From NCBI GenBank assembly GCA_026120185.1, contig JANUWF010001109.1, positions 4,394,001 through 4,458,000 on the forward strand: a stretch of DNA of 64,000 nucleotides. Reading direction: 5' to 3'. Both the position numbers and the translations under genes were made by a program. A model generated the notes under the pieces. It was not told the DNA's origin. It did not search any database and saw only the letters and a program-made list of their open reading frames with translations. Origin of the DNA: Voacanga thouarsii (lineage: Eukaryota > Streptophyta > Magnoliopsida > Gentianales > Apocynaceae). Positions 1 to 10,979 of the stretch are shown here, one piece after another; position 1 is the stretch's first letter, and every line of letters begins with the position of its first letter.

Positions 1-717
1 ATGTGTATCAATTGAAACTATTTCCAATACCCAATCACCTTGGCCAATGACTTCTCGAGTAGTAATTCCTATAAGTGGTCGTGAGATATTCGCCCATACT
101 ATTAGGAGTGGTGAATCCTTTATTGACCCTCTCAACTACTTTTGTTTACCTTACAATGTACCCAATATCCATCCCATAGGTGGCATTCGATCGAGCTCTA
201 GAGATTGGAATCAAAGTACAATGCTCAGCAAACAAAGTACATTGGAGATCTCAAGTCTAAGGATACTTGCACGTTTACTATATTGAGATTATATCACTGG
301 CACTAAATAGTTATCCATGTGATTATCTCAAAGTTCGGTCATCCAATGAACTTGTTCCATTAACAAGCATCCATGTGTTAACTTTGAATATCTCAATACT
401 CACGGATATGAGAACCACAGCCTGATCAAATCAGGAAGTCTAACACGTGCTAGTCTTAACGTATTAATGATGTTCTGTCTCATTAATACTATGACTAGGG
501 ACTATTTAAGTACTAACACTATATAGTGTAGTAGGAATCTCATATCATGATCTCTATCATAATTTTCTTAACACATTGTTGTATTAGGGACTTTATTGAA
601 CAGTTATATTACTTAAAAGTAAACAAAAGAAACTGTAAGATAAATAATGCCTTTTATTAAAACAAAATGTGTCATATACAATGTACAAGTGATTATCTCT
701 AGGGCACAATACTAACA
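1..717 (-). mobile_element. Ty1/copia LTR, 3' part off the window
   Basis: Read on the minus strand, this begins at 717 with TGTTAGTATTGTGCCCTAGA, the TG start and opening typical of plant copia LTRs, and continues AT-rich to the window edge. No polypurine tract lies upstream of the TG (on the + side from 718), so it is more likely a 5' LTR or solo LTR than a 3' LTR. The small ORF at 47-286 has no recognisable domain. The other LTR end is outside the window, so no target duplication can be tested. Confidence 0.6.
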
Positions 718-835
718 AAATGTTCATTCCTAAATCAAAAGTTCTTGAACTCATTATTCACTTTAGAGGTTAACGATATAAATTTATAGCATGAATCATT
801 TTCTCACATTAGTAATATATTATCTATTGGAGTAT

Positions 836-1346
836 ACTTACATTATTGTTATATTTAATATAAGGTGTTCTCATTATTATATTTTATCTTTATCTATATA
901 ACAAGATCATGTATAATAATGTCTCTAAAATTGTTATGACAGTATTCTTAAGTGTCCCAAGTCAAGCATTATTATAGATTGGGATAATAATGTCGCGTTA
1001 AGACTAATATGTGCTGTTTTTATTACTAGAATTGTCATAGATATATGATATCAAATTAACACATGAATATGTAATTAGAGAATCAATGTATTGAACTTAA
1101 CCACTTTGAGTACACTACATGAATCATTATACGAGTGTCGTAAGTGATTCTCATAGTAATCACGATATATATAATCTTTTGACTTGAAATCACAAGATAT
1201 CCTAAACAGTGAGTAATATACTTTAATAATGCTAAACGCTATCTGTAATAATATAAACAATGAAGGTATTAATTAGGTGTGTTATAAACTACGAAAATAG
1301 ATGAGTGTGATGAAGATAGGATTTGTCATTTTTATATAATAGAAGT
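836..1346 (+). mobile_element. Truncated 5' LTR of deleted copia relic
   Basis: This segment aligns by eye along its length with about 2600-3125, the start of the 3' LTR. Shared blocks include the stretch around ATTATTATAGATTGGG and the stretch around GTGATTCTCATAGT. It lacks about the first 60 bp of the LTR, and similarity stops near 1346, where the sequence passes into reverse-transcriptase remnants. A single internal deletion from inside the 5' LTR into pol would explain the missing U5, primer site, gag, protease and integrase. Confidence 0.7.
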
Positions 1347-1667
1347 GATATTGTGCTAAAAATAGTTTATTTATAAACTAAATCATGCTTGTAGAAGCTA
1401 GAATCTTTATTTAAATGATGCAATCCAAGAATTTAGATTTGTTAGAAATGAAAATGAATCTTGTGTTTATAAGAAGGTTAAGAGGAGTGCAATTGTCTTC
1501 CTAATTTTGTATATAGATGACACACTCGTGGTGGGAAACAACACCCTTATATTATAATCTGTAAAGATTTGGTTAGCATAATGTTTCTCTATGAAAGACT
1601 TAGATGAAGCTACCTATATATTAGGAGTCAAGATCTATAGAGATAGATTAAAAAGATTACTTGTCTA

Positions 1668-1670
<3 letters not shown>

Positions 1671-1700
<30 letters not shown>
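1671..1700 (+). repeat. (TG)15 microsatellite inside RT relic
   Basis: Fifteen uninterrupted TG units sit between the IYRDR block and the following VLKHFSMHES block of the dead RT, where related proteins have a short coding linker. It therefore grew, or was inserted, inside former coding sequence. Confidence 0.95.
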
Positions 1701-1704
<4 letters not shown>

Positions 1705-2276
1705 GTATTAAAACATTTTAGCATGCATGAGTCTAAGAGACGATTCATACCTATAGCACATGGAACTATACTCCTAAAGAATATTCAACGTCCTAGACAC
1801 AAGAAGAAATAGAACGCATGAATAAAATTCCATATGCATCTACAATTAGATCTATCATATATACCATGCTATGTACTCACTCTGACTTCTTATATGCCTT
1901 AAGCATGACAAGAAAGTATCGGCCCAATCCTGGTGAACATCATTGTATTGCAATCAAGAATATTCTCAAATACTTGCAAAGGACTAGGATTCATTCTTGC
2001 TATTTGGAGGTGAGGAAGAGCGTATTGTAAGAGGTTACACTAATGAAAGCTTCCAAATCAATAAAGATGATTTTCAATCACAGTCTGGCTTTGTGTTTTG
2101 CCTAAATGGAGGTACTGTGAACTGAAAAAGTTCAAAATAAGCAACAAAAGATTCTATAATAGAGACAAATTATATATATAGCTGCCATGAAATAACAAAA
2201 GAGGCAGTTTAGATCAAGAAGTTCATTATTGAAATAGGAGTAATTCCTAGCATTGTGAATCTAATAAAGTTTTACT

Positions 2277-2300
2277 ATAATAATAATAATAATAATAATA
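2277..2300 (+). repeat. (ATA)8 trinucleotide repeat inside RNase H relic
   Basis: Eight ATA units read as a run of asparagines in the former RNase H frame, at a site where related copia proteins have only one or two Asn codons. It looks like slippage expansion after loss of function. Confidence 0.9.
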
Positions 2301-2525
2301 GAGCTATTGCAAAAACTAAAGAACCCAGATCTCACCATCGATCCAAATATATACTTTAATGTTTCTATCTCTTTCACAAGGTCATTTACAGAGGAGATGT
2401 AAAGATATGCAAAGTGCCAATAGATGATAATATCTCCGACCTATTGACGAAGCCTTTGACGCAATAGAAGTGTGATCACACTAACTCACTAGGTATTAGA
2501 TGCATTGCATATTAATCTTAATATC

Positions 2526-2538
2526 AGTTGGAGAATAT
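2526..2538 (+). other. Polypurine tract of deleted copia relic
   Basis: A purine-rich stretch, AGTTGGAGAATAT, lies directly before the TG of the 3' LTR and shortly after the end of pol. This is the expected site for priming plus-strand DNA synthesis. Confidence 0.6.
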
Positions 2539-4045
2539 TGATGTATGTCCTAAAGACCGAGTATTATAGGATAATGGTCTTAATGCAAGTAGGAGGATAT
2601 TTGTGTATACTTATATCACTATTATATTTAATAGCAGGCATTTTCGTTATTTTATCTTTACATGTGTAACAAGATCATACATAATAATGTCCCTAAAATA
2701 GCCATGACACTATTCTTAAAGTATTCTTAGTCAAACATTATTATAGATTGGGAAAATAATAATGCGTTAAAGCTAGCATGTATTTTTTTTATAACTAAAG
2801 TTATCATGGATGCATGATATCAAATCAAAACATGGATACATGATTAGAAAATCAATGTACTAAATTGATCAACCATAAAAGATACTACATGGATCGTTAT
2901 ATGAGTGTCATAAGTGATTCTCATAGTGATTATGATATTTGTGATCTTTTGACTTGAGATCACATAAGATTTCCCATATGGCGAGTAATATACTTTGACA
3001 ATGCCAAACATTGTCCATAACAGAATGGGAAATGAAGGTACTAATTGGGTATGTTATGGACTATGAGAAAGGGTGAGTATGATCAATATTGGATTTGTCC
3101 CTTGTATATAATAGGAGTGATATCATGGGTTCCTTAATTAAATGAGACTAGTCTATATAATTATAAACAAACAAATCGATATGGGGACCAATGTCATTTT
3201 AATTAGTCAACTTGGAAATCAAGAAATATATAGACTGAACAATGCAAGCGTGACCTGTTCCATAATTTGTGTTCAATCTAGACATCAAGACAAATGGATT
3301 AATTATTCAATCATTCTAGTGATTATGTCGAATCAACATTTACTTATAATTTGGGAATAATGATGTGTTGCTAGACATCATTCATTATTTGTGACAAAGA
3401 TTTGTCACAACCAACATTACAAGTATCTAGTGGGTTGCACTTTAAGATCAATTTAGATTGGGCTTCGAAGAGTGTTTTTGGCTTGGACTAAGCATTTTGA
3501 TTAATTAAGCAAAATTAAGTTGGGTCGTCTAATTAATTAAATTCGCTTAAAAATCGAATTATGATGAATAAAAAGATACTTATGAGTTAGAGTAGGATTC
3601 CAATTAGGTTGAAATCCTAACTCAGAAATAAAATCCAAATCCCAAAACATCACGAATAAGTCTTTAGAAGACTTTAAAAAAAGATATCAAAAGGCATCTA
3701 AATCTCTAGAATTCTTCTCTCTCCTTTTCATATCAAAGAAAAAAACTAAGCCAAAGCTAAACCTCTCTTTCTGAACAAGAAATCTCGAAGATCCAATTAC
3801 ACTAGAATTTGAGGTAGCAATCTGAATTCGCTCGAGCGAATACCGTAGAAATAGGGTTTGTGAAGCCTTGCTTGTGATTCGGCTCGACGGTTCAATTAGA
3901 ACGATCAACAAAAACAAACAGAAAAGTATAATCTTTAACCAAGTCGATTAGTTCCAACTCATTAGGATCAATGCAGATTTGTTTTATTTTCACTGCTATT
4001 TTGTGTGTTTGAATCTAGTTTCCATCGAATATTGTCATCCATCCA
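2539..4045 (+). mobile_element. 3' LTR of deleted copia relic
   Basis: It starts with TGATGTATGTCCTAAAGACC after a polypurine tract; its first 600 bp match the truncated LTR at 836-1346. The remainder (pyrimidine-rich leader near 3700-3780, T-rich end) looks like R/U5 sequence. The exact 3' end is not resolved: no clear CA plus target duplication was found, and 4045 is an estimate. Small ORFs at 3142-3360, 3687-3917 and 3968-4208 show no known domain and are taken as chance. Confidence 0.65.
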
Positions 4046-4152
4046 AAGCCTGAGCTTCAAGATGAGTAAGATGGAAAATAGGAAAGAGATGGAGAGCATT
4101 GAATGGAAGTCGTTAAAAGGGAATAAAAATAGGATACAAAACCTCATCTTTT

Positions 4153-4292
4153 TGTGGGAAATATGCCCTAAACGATTAGAAAATTTCGTAAAAACATTCA
4201 TTTTGTAATAATAATAACAGTATTTTATTTGATAAGTTTATATTCATATTTTTCATACATAAATGTTCAAGTATTTTAGTAAGTATTCTATA
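4153..4292 (+). mobile_element. Fragment of another copia LTR start
   Basis: TGTGGGAAATATGCCCTAAA at 4153 resembles the LTR start of the copia at 8677-17730 (TGTTGGGAAATATGCCCTC on its own strand) and the T-rich sequence that follows. The similarity stops where the Athila-like LTR begins at 4293, so the gypsy element probably landed in this LTR. Confidence 0.5.
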
Positions 4293-4503
4293 TGTTGGGT
4301 TCTGCTTTACAGAGGAATTAGGCACTGACAGATAAGAGCCAATGCCAGCTCAAAGAAGCCAGGTCGACGCCCGCCCTGTATTGGGGAATGTCGGCATGGA
4401 ATCCAATTTTCAGTAGAATTAGGAAATTCCCAAGAAGTCTTATGGTATCTGACTTGTGCACGGCCCAAAACTCTTAGGGTATGTTTTTGGCAACCTAGAA
4501 AGC

Positions 4504-4511
4504 TATAAATA
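4504..4511 (+). promoter_or_regulatory. TATA box of Athila-like LTR A
   Basis: TATAAATA followed by CAAGG lies about 210 bp inside the LTR, a normal place for the pol II core promoter that makes the genomic RNA. It is a sequence match only. Confidence 0.6.
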
Positions 4512-5235
4512 CAAGGAAAACATAAGCAAAATATGGTGAATTGAGGAATTCATTGGTGAATCAAACTTGGAAGAAAAGAATTCATCGAAGAGGAATATTG
4601 CTTTAAGAGAGTTTTCAAAAGAAGAAAAAGATGGCTTGTCTATGAGTTCTATCTTTTTCCTTTGTTTTCTTTTTCTTAAACAATGATGAGATCAATGTTT
4701 TAATTTTATTTAGAAGATATTTTTGGATTCATAATTTTGTATTGATTTTAACTTTTTAATCAATTGGTTGTCATTTCTGGTATTTGTCTACTTGCTTTAT
4801 TTGACGAATTAATTAATTGTTTCTTCCTTCTAATCACTTGAAAAACGAAGTTAGGAGTAAGTTCAATTTAATTGATTTTATATTTGTTATTTTTTAACTG
4901 GATTGCAAGAAAGAGTTAAGAGTAAGAACTTGAGTAATTGAAGATTGGTTGATTTCACCTAAAATATATGGTCATTAGCTAATTTCATATTTATATTTCT
5001 TAGAATATAGGGGTATTTGTTAAGGATTGAATTTAATGCATCTTTTGGGTAGATTGGTGAGATAGAATATATTAATTAATTTAACTAGAAGATAGTGAAT
5101 TCATGGATTGCAAACGAAATTGTTTTAATTTATTGCTTCATGATGCCAGGATAATGATTAATTGAGAAAATTACTAGTCAATCATTATTATGAGCTTCAT
5201 GGACTTCTATCTATTTACATGTCTTCTCCGCTATG

Positions 5236-5238
<3 letters not shown>

Positions 5239-5280
<42 letters not shown>
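5239..5280 (+). repeat. (TG)21 microsatellite in Athila-like LTR
   Basis: Twenty-one TG units occur in the U5-side half of the LTR. The other Athila-like LTR has a shorter, imperfect TG tract at the matching place (about 39184-39211), so the tract is probably a family trait that has expanded here. Confidence 0.9.
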
Positions 5281-5283
<3 letters not shown>

Positions 5284-5520
5284 TTTTTTCTTTTACTTCT
5301 TCTTGATCAATTTAGTTGTTAGGTTAAACAAAGGATGGAGAGTAATCAGTATATACTTATTCCTTGAAGATTGATACTCATTAATTCCCTATACTATACT
5401 TTTCAATGGGTATACTTACTCATATATGTGATTTGGGATTAACATTTTAATTAAAACTTGATTGAGAATGGATTTAAAAATGAATGATTTTATTTACCCA
5501 AATTTGATCCATCAAATTTT

Positions 5521-5538
5521 TGGCACTATTGCTGGGGA
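5521..5538 (+). other. Primer-binding site (tRNA-Asp type)
   Basis: TGGCACTATTGCTGGGGA lies six bases after the LTR end. Athila-group elements use a tRNA-Asp primer site of the form TGGCGCC(G)TTGCCGGGGA. This copy differs mainly by C-to-T-type changes, as expected for an old methylated insertion. It supports the Athila assignment. Confidence 0.75.
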
Positions 5539-5882
5539 TACAATATCATGAAAACTTAGATTCCATTGATTTAGCCATGTAAATATGCATAAATGGTCTT
5601 TGTTGTAATTAGGTGCTATATCTTATTGTTTGTATAATTATGTGGGCTAATCTCCTAACTAATTTCCTAATAAGTGTATTTTGTGTATTCATTGTATTTA
5701 ATTGAATATTTATAAATTCCAAAATCTTATTTTCTTATTCTTTTTTCAAGTTCAGTTCTCGGTTTATGACCCGATGAATCAAATGAGATATAGTGGACTT
5801 TGACCCAAAAATTAAAAGAACTTTGACAAGGATTTGAAGGGCACATAAGCAAATGACTGACTAATTAAGTTTAGCAGGAGAG

Positions 5883-7170
5883 ATGGAAGTTAACCAGAAC
5901 AATAATGGCGGCAATGGTAATAACAATAGAAGGACCATGAGTGATTTTGCTAGACCTACAATTTTAGGTACTGATTCAAGTATTGCTAAAGCAAGGATGG
6001 AAGGTAATAATTTTGAGATAAAACTCAATATTATCCAAATGATCTAAAATATGGTCCAATTTGATGGGTTACTTGATGAAGACCCTAATACCCATCTTGC
6101 TAGTTTCCTGGAGATTTGTTATACTTTTAAGATGAATGAGGTATCAGAGGATGCTATAAAGTTGAGAATCTTTCATTTTTCTCTTAGGAATAAAACCAAA
6201 TCTTGGATAAAATCTTTGTTAGTAGGCTCTATAACTACTTGGAATAAACTTGCTGAAAAAATTTCTAATCCAATATTTTCCCCCGGCTAGGACAGCTAAG
6301 ATTAGAATTGACATTTTTTGCCTTCCAACAAATGGAGTCTGAAAGTTTGTATGAGTGTTGGGAAAGATGAAAGGAGATACTTAGAAAGTGTTCTCATCAT
6401 GAGTTTGAATTAGACATTCAAATGCAAATCATTCTTAGTGGGTTAAATTTTGCTTCAAAACAATTATTCAATGCATCAATTGTAGGGACAACAAGTTCTA
6501 AAACCCCAGAAAAGTTGTATAAGTTGGTTAAAAACATCGCTATGAACAACTATTCGTGGGGAAATCTAAGACTTAGGACTCGTGTTCAAGGGGTTCACAA
6601 ACTTGATGCTGTAGTTACCTTAGAAGCTAAAGTTGAGGCATTAGCTCAAAAGATAGAACAATTGGTGGAGGCTCCTTTTCAAGGGCAAGTGATGAATATA
6701 AATTGTGACTTTTATGGAGAAGGATACCCTAATCATGAGTGCCAAAATATGAATTCATCCCAAAAGTCCTTGAAATAAGTTGCTTTTATGGGGAATGCGA
6801 GGCAAGGTAATAATCCTTATAGTACTATCTACAATCTTAGTTGGAGGAACTATCCTAATTTTTCTTGAATAAATCAAAACCAACTTGGGCAAAACCCTCA
6901 AACTTTTGTAGAAACTAAAGGGCTCAATATTTTTTACCTTACAATGAACCACCACCAAAGCCATCATTGGAGGAATTGGTTAACAAAATAGTACACTCAA
7001 CTGAGGTACGTTTTCAAGGAGTTGATACTGTGACCAGGAATTTGGAGGCTTCAATGCACAATCAGAAGAATCAAATTGGTCAATTAGCTAAGCTTCTTGG
7101 AGATTCCCAAACTGGATCCCTACCTGGGAATACAGAGAATAATCCACGAGACTTGGATTGTAGAAAGAAA
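5883..7170 (+). pseudogene. gag of Athila-like element A, broken
   Basis: Gag forms the retroelement particle and binds RNA. The frame from ATG 5883 shows an Asn-rich start, then MSDFARPTILGTDSS and, after a stop near 6046, [20 protein letters not shown] with the WIKSL and WNKLA blocks of plant retrotransposon gag (to 6290). A frameshift leads to 6422-6778 (LNFASKQLFNASIVG, then KTPEKLYKLV). The zinc knuckle survives only as CDFYGEGYPNHEC, with the second Cys and the His replaced. The last part, 6967-7173, matches the gag tail (NLEASMHNQKNQIGQLAKLL). At least two stops and two frame changes are visible. A protease-RT-integrase region should follow, but none is present. Confidence 0.85.
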
Positions 7171-8439
7171 TGAAGTCCTTTATTGCTTCCTTGCTTTCTA
7201 CTTATTTCAAACAATTATTAATTTTGTTTTTTTTTTTTTTTTGGGTGTGGTTTTTGCTCATTTTCACATTGAACACATGCATTAATTTATTTATGATTAT
7301 TTTTCTTCTATATTTTATTTATTTATACAAAAAAAATTAGCTTAGTTGTAGAGAAAAGCCGGTGCCGGTCCAAGCCATGGACTCAGTGTCGGCCCATGCC
7401 GAGAAGGCATTTTTAAAACAGTCGATTCGGCTGTCTTTTTCTCCAAAAACCAATTTTCCCTCTCTTTTATCTCAATCCTATCGCTGGCTCCACTCATCCA
7501 ACCCCCGCCGATTTGATTTTTACCAACATAAACACATTTAACATCAAATTTGTGATTTTACATAGTTTCATTCAATTCCTACGGATTAAATCTCTCAAAG
7601 ATCTCATCTTTACTCTTGAAACCCCATATTCAAACCAACCATTATTGGTGTTGATTTCTTCAAGAAATTTGCATAGATTGCTTGCCCATGCATGGAAGAA
7701 CATTATGGTATGAATTCTCTTTCAATTTCACGGTTAAATTTTTGCATTGAATTTCTTAGTATTTTTACTCTTTTTTTTTTTTTTTTGAAGAAATTCGAAT
7801 GGTTATGATTGTTGTATGCCTATATTGATGCTAGAACTATTCTCATGGTATAGAAATTAGTTGAGTTACTCTTTTGGAAATAGTTTATGCTTTGATGTTT
7901 TTATGGCCATATTGTGAATTCATGAGAATTGATTTTATGCCATGTTTGAAGATTTTAGCTTTATGTTGGGCATGCACATGAGTTTATTCATTTTGCTAGA
8001 AGCAATATGCATTAGAGGAGCTTTAAGAATTTTTGAGAAATATTGTGAAGTCAAATTGATCATGCCATGCCATTTTTTTTTTTTTTTTTTTGGGCAATGC
8101 ATGAATTGTGAAGCTATATAGATACCTTATTGCATTTACCTTGAAATTCATTTTGATATTGTTCTTGGATATTGGAATTATGCTTATTGTAGGTGTATTG
8201 AGGAGGTAGGTATTATTGTGAGATTAGATTATGTGGGGATTATCTTATGGTTTGCAATAGATTGTAAATTGTTATGATTTTGTTTAGTGATTGGTGGTGG
8301 GTTGAGAATTGAATTGTGATGGATTATTTTGAGTTGTGTAGGTTGAGGTTTATGGTGTTGGTTGTTTAGCCTTCTCTTTTAACCTTGTAAACATTTGTGA
8401 TCAATCTTGCTAGTGAACCACCACGCTAGACAAAAGGGG
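7171..8439 (+). other. Non-coding spacer before env-like ORF (element A)
   Basis: No protease, RT or integrase similarity is visible here, although pol should occupy this place. The region has poly-T runs (7226-7243, 7770-7787, 8072-8091), a GCCGGTGCCGGTCC-type cluster at 7358-7430 like that in the LTRs, and T/G-rich untranslated-type sequence. ORFs at 7097-7285 and 7513-7713 show no domain. Confidence 0.6.
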
Positions 8440-8676
8440 ATGGGCCAATCTTCTAAGCGAACTAGAGCTTCTTCATCTGCCACTTCTTTTAAGTCATATC
8501 CTACTCAACATACCCAGTTTACTGATCCTTCTTGTCAATTGTGGTACCAAAAGCATGGAACAACAAAATCATAGTGGAAAAGACCTTTAAGCCATCTTTG
8601 GATAATTCTTTTCAGCTTTGTATTATGTTTAGGCAACTAGGTTGGGAGTCTATCATTCGTCTCCAGGGTATGTACT
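8440..8676 (+). pseudogene. env-like ORF of Athila-like element A, 5' part
   Basis: Athila-group elements carry an extra ORF after pol, loosely called env-like (the putative plant transposon protein family); its function is unproven. From ATG 8440 the frame reads MGQSSKRTRASSSATSF, a basic Ser-rich start. After a stop and frame change near 8565, FKPSLDNSFQLC and MFRQLGWESI follow. The copia at 8677 cuts the ORF, which resumes at 17736. The ORF of element B at 35159 has the same layout (basic start, then a TLDL...MFRRVG block), supporting the call. Confidence 0.7.
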
Positions 8677-10453
8677 TGAAGGTTTAAAGAAGGGGAGGGA
8701 GCAAGCAAAGCACATAGCGGAAGCAATAAAACTGAAAACTGAAGAACAAGAAAAATGCCAAACAGAGTCGGCACCGGTCTCGACCTGGCGTTGCTCCGAG
8801 GGAAATTTTTTTTAACCTTTTCTTCTTATTCTCAAAATTGGCTGACCAGAATATGTGGAATCGGGGTAGGTGCACTGGTGGAAACCTCTGGTGTGATTCC
8901 TGCAAGCTTCTTACTCCGTCTGTACATGTATATGAACGCTAACCGCTCGATCTTCCAGTATATGGCCTGCCTAATCCCGTTTAGTGAACAACTTACAAGA
9001 CTAAGGAATTTTCTTAGAGAGAGAAAAGAGGCATCTTGTTTTTTTTCCTTTTTCACCAGAGAGGAAGCAGTGAAAATGTCGTACTTCACTATTCTCATGT
9101 TTAACTTAAATAAAAACCATAAGTTAAACTAGACTAGTCCATTGAACTCTTAGTTTAGCCTTTTGGATTAAATTAATTATTCTAATTAGAACCAAATAAA
9201 TGGCCCAACAAATAATTAATTTTTCAACCTAATAAACTAGTCCAATTAACAAACCTATATTAGTTTAGTCCCAGGTTAATCTTTAATTATTCAAACTGGG
9301 CCAAAATCCTGAACAATTAATTAACCCACCAAACTAATTTAATTAATTCTCTCTCCATGGACCTTTATTTTATTCTAACCCAATAATTAAATCAGGCTAC
9401 TTAAATAAAATAAATTCCATTTAATTTAATTTAAGATCAATTCCTTAGCCTATATATAATTAGGACTCACAATCTATACTGGACCAAAAGATACACCGCA
9501 TTGGCTACTAAAATAACCAAAATAGTCTTGCCATATAAATAGCTTTATTTTGCATTTTTAAATATTTTCTAATATCACCATAAGGAAATATTGACTCCAA
9601 TGACAATGTTGCATTAACAAAGTCTTCGACTTACAGATGTAATGACTAAAATAACCCTTTATACATCGCCGTACATTAGAGAGGAAGAAATATACTAACA
9701 CCTCTCTAAATAACATCTACCATCCTTAAGCTTCTAGTCCAATGATTCACGACTTCCTAAATTATTTCTCCTTTCCAAGTGAGTTACCCTAAAGCAAACA
9801 TCCAAGTCATGTTGCCCAGGGCCCTGGATATTTAGATCACTCAGACAATCACAAGGGACGATATAGTATAGAAACTATCTTGTACAAGTCTATCTTAACT
9901 AACTAGTCACACATACCCAACATGCAAGTATATTGGTCCTATGATAGAACCTCAACTATAGCATATCAAAGTACATGCTTCCAACTTCGTCAGACCACCA
10001 ACTCATACTCAAGTCGTAGAGTACTACTCTACATTGTAACGGTAGTAGTCTAAGTTTCTACCATTTAGTACTTTAAGAAACCACTACTACAGATCATGTT
10101 CTACGTATTTGAAATACGCTTATGTCATAAAGTGAGTAGACTACTCACTAGCTAAAGATAAGCCATTCCCCATTTGAAATTTACATCATAATAACCTAGA
10201 CATGATGAGATTTCCATTCTTATCAATCGGTTAAGAATGAACGTTTATGTGTTCAGTAACCCGTGATCTATACCTTACTATGAAAGACCTTCATTCACAT
10301 GGACCACTTACTTAAACATAATGGGTCTTTTTCAAATGAAATTATGCACAAATAAAATGTAAATTCACAAATAATTTCTAAAAATAAAATTTTTTATTAA
10401 AATATTCGATATTTACATCAGAAACCTAGTCTAAGAGGGCATATTTCTCAACA
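8677..10453 (-). repeat. 3' LTR of copia 8677-17730
   Basis: On the minus strand it runs from TGTTGAGAAATATGCCCTC at 10453 to CTTTAAACCTTCA at 8677. It is nearly identical in order to 15963-17730. The GTCGGCACCGG cluster at 8755-8800 lies in the U5 end. ORFs at 8684-9132 on both strands are chance reading frames in LTR sequence. Confidence 0.95.
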
Positions 10454-10468
10454 ATCTCCCACTTTCAC
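10454..10468 (-). other. Polypurine tract of copia 8677-17730
   Basis: On the minus strand AGTGAAAGTGGGAGAT stands directly before the TG of the 3' LTR, the standard copia plus-strand primer. Confidence 0.85.
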
Positions 10469-10469
10469 T

Positions 10470-10958
10470 CTAAGACCAAATAAGTCCATAGGTGCCCACC
10501 CCTATAGTGTCTAAGTGTCTCTTGAAGACTCTCTCAGCCAGAGGCTTGGTGAATGGATCTGCTAGATTGTTCTCTGAGGCAATCTGTTCTACCACGACTT
10601 CCCGTCTTTGGATGAAATCCCAAATCAGGTGGTGCTTCCTCTTGATATGCTTTCCCTTCTTGTAGTTCCTGGGTTCTTTCGATTGCGATACTGCTTTAGT
10701 GTTGTCGTAATACATCACAATCGGCCTGTCCATGTGTGGCAGGACTCCAAGTTCGGAAAGGAACTTCCGGAGCCTGATTGCTTCCTTGGATGCCTCTGAA
10801 GCTGCCACATACTCAACTTCCATGGTTGAGTCAGTAATGCAAGATTGCTTGATACTCCTCCATGAAATAGCTCTTCCAGACAAGTTGAAGACATATCTAT
10901 TAGTGGATTTTCTCTTATCCTTATTTGCCTGGAAGTCTGAGTATGTGTATCCTAGCAT
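10470..10958 (-). pseudogene. Copia RNase H domain
   Basis: This 162-codon open block is the C-terminal RNase H that degrades template RNA during cDNA synthesis. Visible blocks are MLGYTYSDFQANKDKRKST (first acidic residue D8), MEVEYVAASEASKEAIRL (catalytic Glu), YYDNTKAVSQSKEP (third acidic residue) and NLADPFTKPLAE near the end. The acidic residues appear intact, and this is the best preserved piece of the element. Its upstream connection to the RT is broken by frame changes at about 10960-11050, so it cannot be made as part of a polyprotein. Confidence 0.9.
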
Positions 10959-10979
10959 ATAATCTCTCGTTCCTTTGCG

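Larger units (their letters stand above)
1385..2470 (+). pseudogene. Copia reverse transcriptase-RNase H remnant
   Basis: This was the C-terminal half of a copia polyprotein, which makes and processes cDNA in the virus-like particle. Around 1441-1560 a frame reads NESCVYKK then FLILYIDDTLVVGNN; the YIDD at 1510-1521 is the catalytic Y-x-D-D box. A KDLDEATYILGVKIYRDR block follows. After a TG microsatellite come broken RNase H pieces, an AKTKEPRSHHRSK-like block, and DNISDLLTKPLTQ near 2430-2470, the usual end of copia pol. Several stops and frame changes break it. Everything N-terminal of the RT palm (gag, protease, integrase) is missing. The family call is firm; the lineage is not assigned. 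Confidence 0.85.
4293..5514 (+). mobile_element. 5' LTR of Athila-like Ty3/gypsy element A
   Basis: This runs from TGTTGGGTTCTGC to CATCA, just before a tRNA-Asp-type primer site. It contains a TATA box at 4504-4511, a GC-richer motif cluster at 4333-4400 upstream of the TATA, and a (TG)21 run at 5239-5280. Five bases before the start are CTATA; no matching right-hand duplication was found because the 3' end of the element is missing. The ORF at 5162-5374 is an artefact of the TG run. Confidence 0.75.

Noticed and set aside
5162..5374. 70-codon ORF with a Cys-Val run
   Set aside because: It is a translation of the (TG)21 microsatellite inside an LTR.
8684..9132. ORFs of 73, 125 and 88 codons on both strands
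   Set aside because: They lie wholly inside the copia LTR, overlap each other, and the matching region of the second LTR (about 16000-16360) does not keep them open.
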